Assembly (NCBI GenBank): GCA_012520405.1
Contig: JAAYOJ010000084.1
Coordinates: 1-33,329 of the forward strand
Direction: 5' to 3'
Origin: Peptococcaceae bacterium
GTDB lineage: Bacteria > Bacillota > Desulfitobacteriia > Desulfitobacteriales > Syntrophobotulaceae
Length of the DNA stretch: 33,329 nt
Shown: in pieces, positions 32,620 through 33,329 of the stretch
Numbering within the stretch: the stretch's first letter is position 1
How the letters are laid out: each line of letters opens with the position of its first letter
The notes under the pieces: generated by a model
Database searches by the model: none
What the model saw: only the letters and a program-made list of their open reading frames with translations
Told to the model about the DNA's origin: nothing
Translations under genes and position numbers: made by a program

Positions 32620-33329
32620 TTATGCTCTATGGAAAAATCCTGCCTTCCGCATTGATTCATAAACTATTATTGCTGTCGGTCCCAGAATCAGCCCCCATGC
32701 TCCGAATAAAGACAGACCGGCATACATAGACACTAAGGTCGGTAGGGGATGAATTCCGATATTATCAGCTAATATTTTAGGCTCTACAATCCTGCGAACC
32801 ACAGTTGTCACGGCATAAATCAGCAGAATTTTAATAGCCGGAACAACAGCACCGGTAAAAAGCAATACCAGTCCCCAGGGGATAAAAATAATTGCTGGGC
32901 CGATGATTGGCACCAAATCCAATAATCCGGTTAATATTCCTATGGTAAAAGCATACTCATTGCCAATAAGCAGCAGACCTACTGTGGTTATCAGCATGGT
33001 TAAAGCAACAAGTAAAAGCTGAGCACGGATAAATCCAACCATAGCCTTTCCCAGATCTGATGCTACCATTTTAGTTTTTAGGACATGTTTGCCTTTGAAT
33101 TTTTGAAGAAACCATTTTTGCACTGCCGGGTAATTCATGCTGGTTAATAAAGTAGCGATAGCTGTAATCACAGTTACCGTCACTACTCCCGGTAAAGCCC
33201 CTAGAAAGGCCAGTAGTCCCATACTTATGTTTTTAAGAATAAACTGGGAAGAGGCAATAATTTCCTGAGTTGAAGATTGAAGTGATTCTTGAATTTGGGG
33301 ATTTAATTCCAAGTATTTTTGAATTATAC
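32620..33329 (-). CDS. AI-2E/YtvI family membrane protein (partial, N-terminus outside window)
   Basis: The C-terminal 236 residues of a multi-spanning protein; the frame is open to the window edge, so the start is missing. At least five hydrophobic segments are visible, with the family pattern GILTGLLDLVPIIGPAI and IVEPKILADNIGIHPL, VSMYAGLSLFGAWGLILGP. The family includes the sporulation protein YtvI and Na+/H+ antiporters, and the name AI-2 exporter is often misleading, so substrate is not assigned. It lies 43 bases before dxr where cdsA is commonly found. Confidence 0.9.
   Translation of the reverse strand, partial: IIQKYLELNPQIQESLQSSTQEIIASSQFILKNISMGLLAFLGALPGVVTVTVITAIATLLTSMNYPAVQKWFLQKFKGKHVLKTKMVASDLGKAMVGFIRAQLLLVALTMLITTVGLLLIGNEYAFTIGILTGLLDLVPIIGPAIIFIPWGLVLLFTGAVVPAIKILLIYAVTTVVRRIVEPKILADNIGIHPLPTLVSMYAGLSLFGAWGLILGPTAIIVYESMRKAGFFHRA

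Noticed and set aside
1..33329. CRISPR array, prophage, insertion sequence or defence island.
   Set aside because: No regularly spaced repeats, transposase, integrase or phage-like genes were found on either strand; all accepted genes are core functions in one direction.

Overview
The window is a stretch of chromosomal core genome from a low-GC, endospore-forming Firmicute. PolC, RNase J, DapG and YlxR/YlxQ point to Firmicutes. The dipicolinate synthase pair DpaA/DpaB, YmxH and a YlxY-type deacetylase point to a spore former. The mix fits the Peptococcaceae/Peptococcales side of Clostridia, because classical Clostridium species lack DpaAB; I cannot name a genus. Every gene I accept is on the minus strand, so transcription runs from high to low coordinates. 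I see no prophage, insertion sequence, CRISPR array or plus-strand gene.

In the direction of transcription: (1) 33329-23601 carries the end of an AI-2E/YtvI-type membrane protein, then dxr, rseP, ispG, proS and polC (isoprenoid precursors, intramembrane proteolysis, prolyl-tRNA synthesis, replication). (2) 23588-14685 is the nusA-infB operon: rimP, nusA, ylxR, ylxQ, infB, rbfA, nrnA, truB, ribF. It opens with a promoter and a compact leader hairpin. (3) rpsO has its own promoter, leader and terminator. (4) 14152-7498 carries pnp, ylxY, a D,D-carboxypeptidase, an M16 peptidase (mlpA), dut, a small membrane protein and ymxH, with a sigma-H-like promoter in front of pnp. (5) 7470-4908 carries dapB, dpaA and dpaB (dihydrodipicolinate reduction, then dipicolinate for the spore core), ending at a perfect 22-bp inverted repeat. 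(6) dapG-dapA (aspartate kinase, dihydrodipicolinate synthase) supplies that pathway. (7) rnj follows a long structured leader. (8) tRNA-Glu and tRNA-Val form a transcript with a strong promoter and terminator. (9) The first codons of what looks like a gamma-glutamyltransferase lie at the window edge.

The gene order closely follows the Bacillus ylxY-mlpA-ymxH-spoVFA-spoVFB-asd-dapG-dapA-rnjB arrangement. The differences are that asd is missing, dapB sits ahead of dpaA, and dut and a membrane protein sit between mlpA and ymxH.

Most of the content is conventional. The least conventional features are a NusA with a 121-residue tail made almost entirely of Tyr, Asp and Glu; an IF-2 in the same operon with a long Arg/Pro/Gly/Gln-rich linker of opposite charge; a PolC from which the proofreading exonuclease insert is absent; and several structured leaders on genes for RNA metabolism and DAP synthesis. 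Almost half of the complete genes appear to use TTG or GTG starts.
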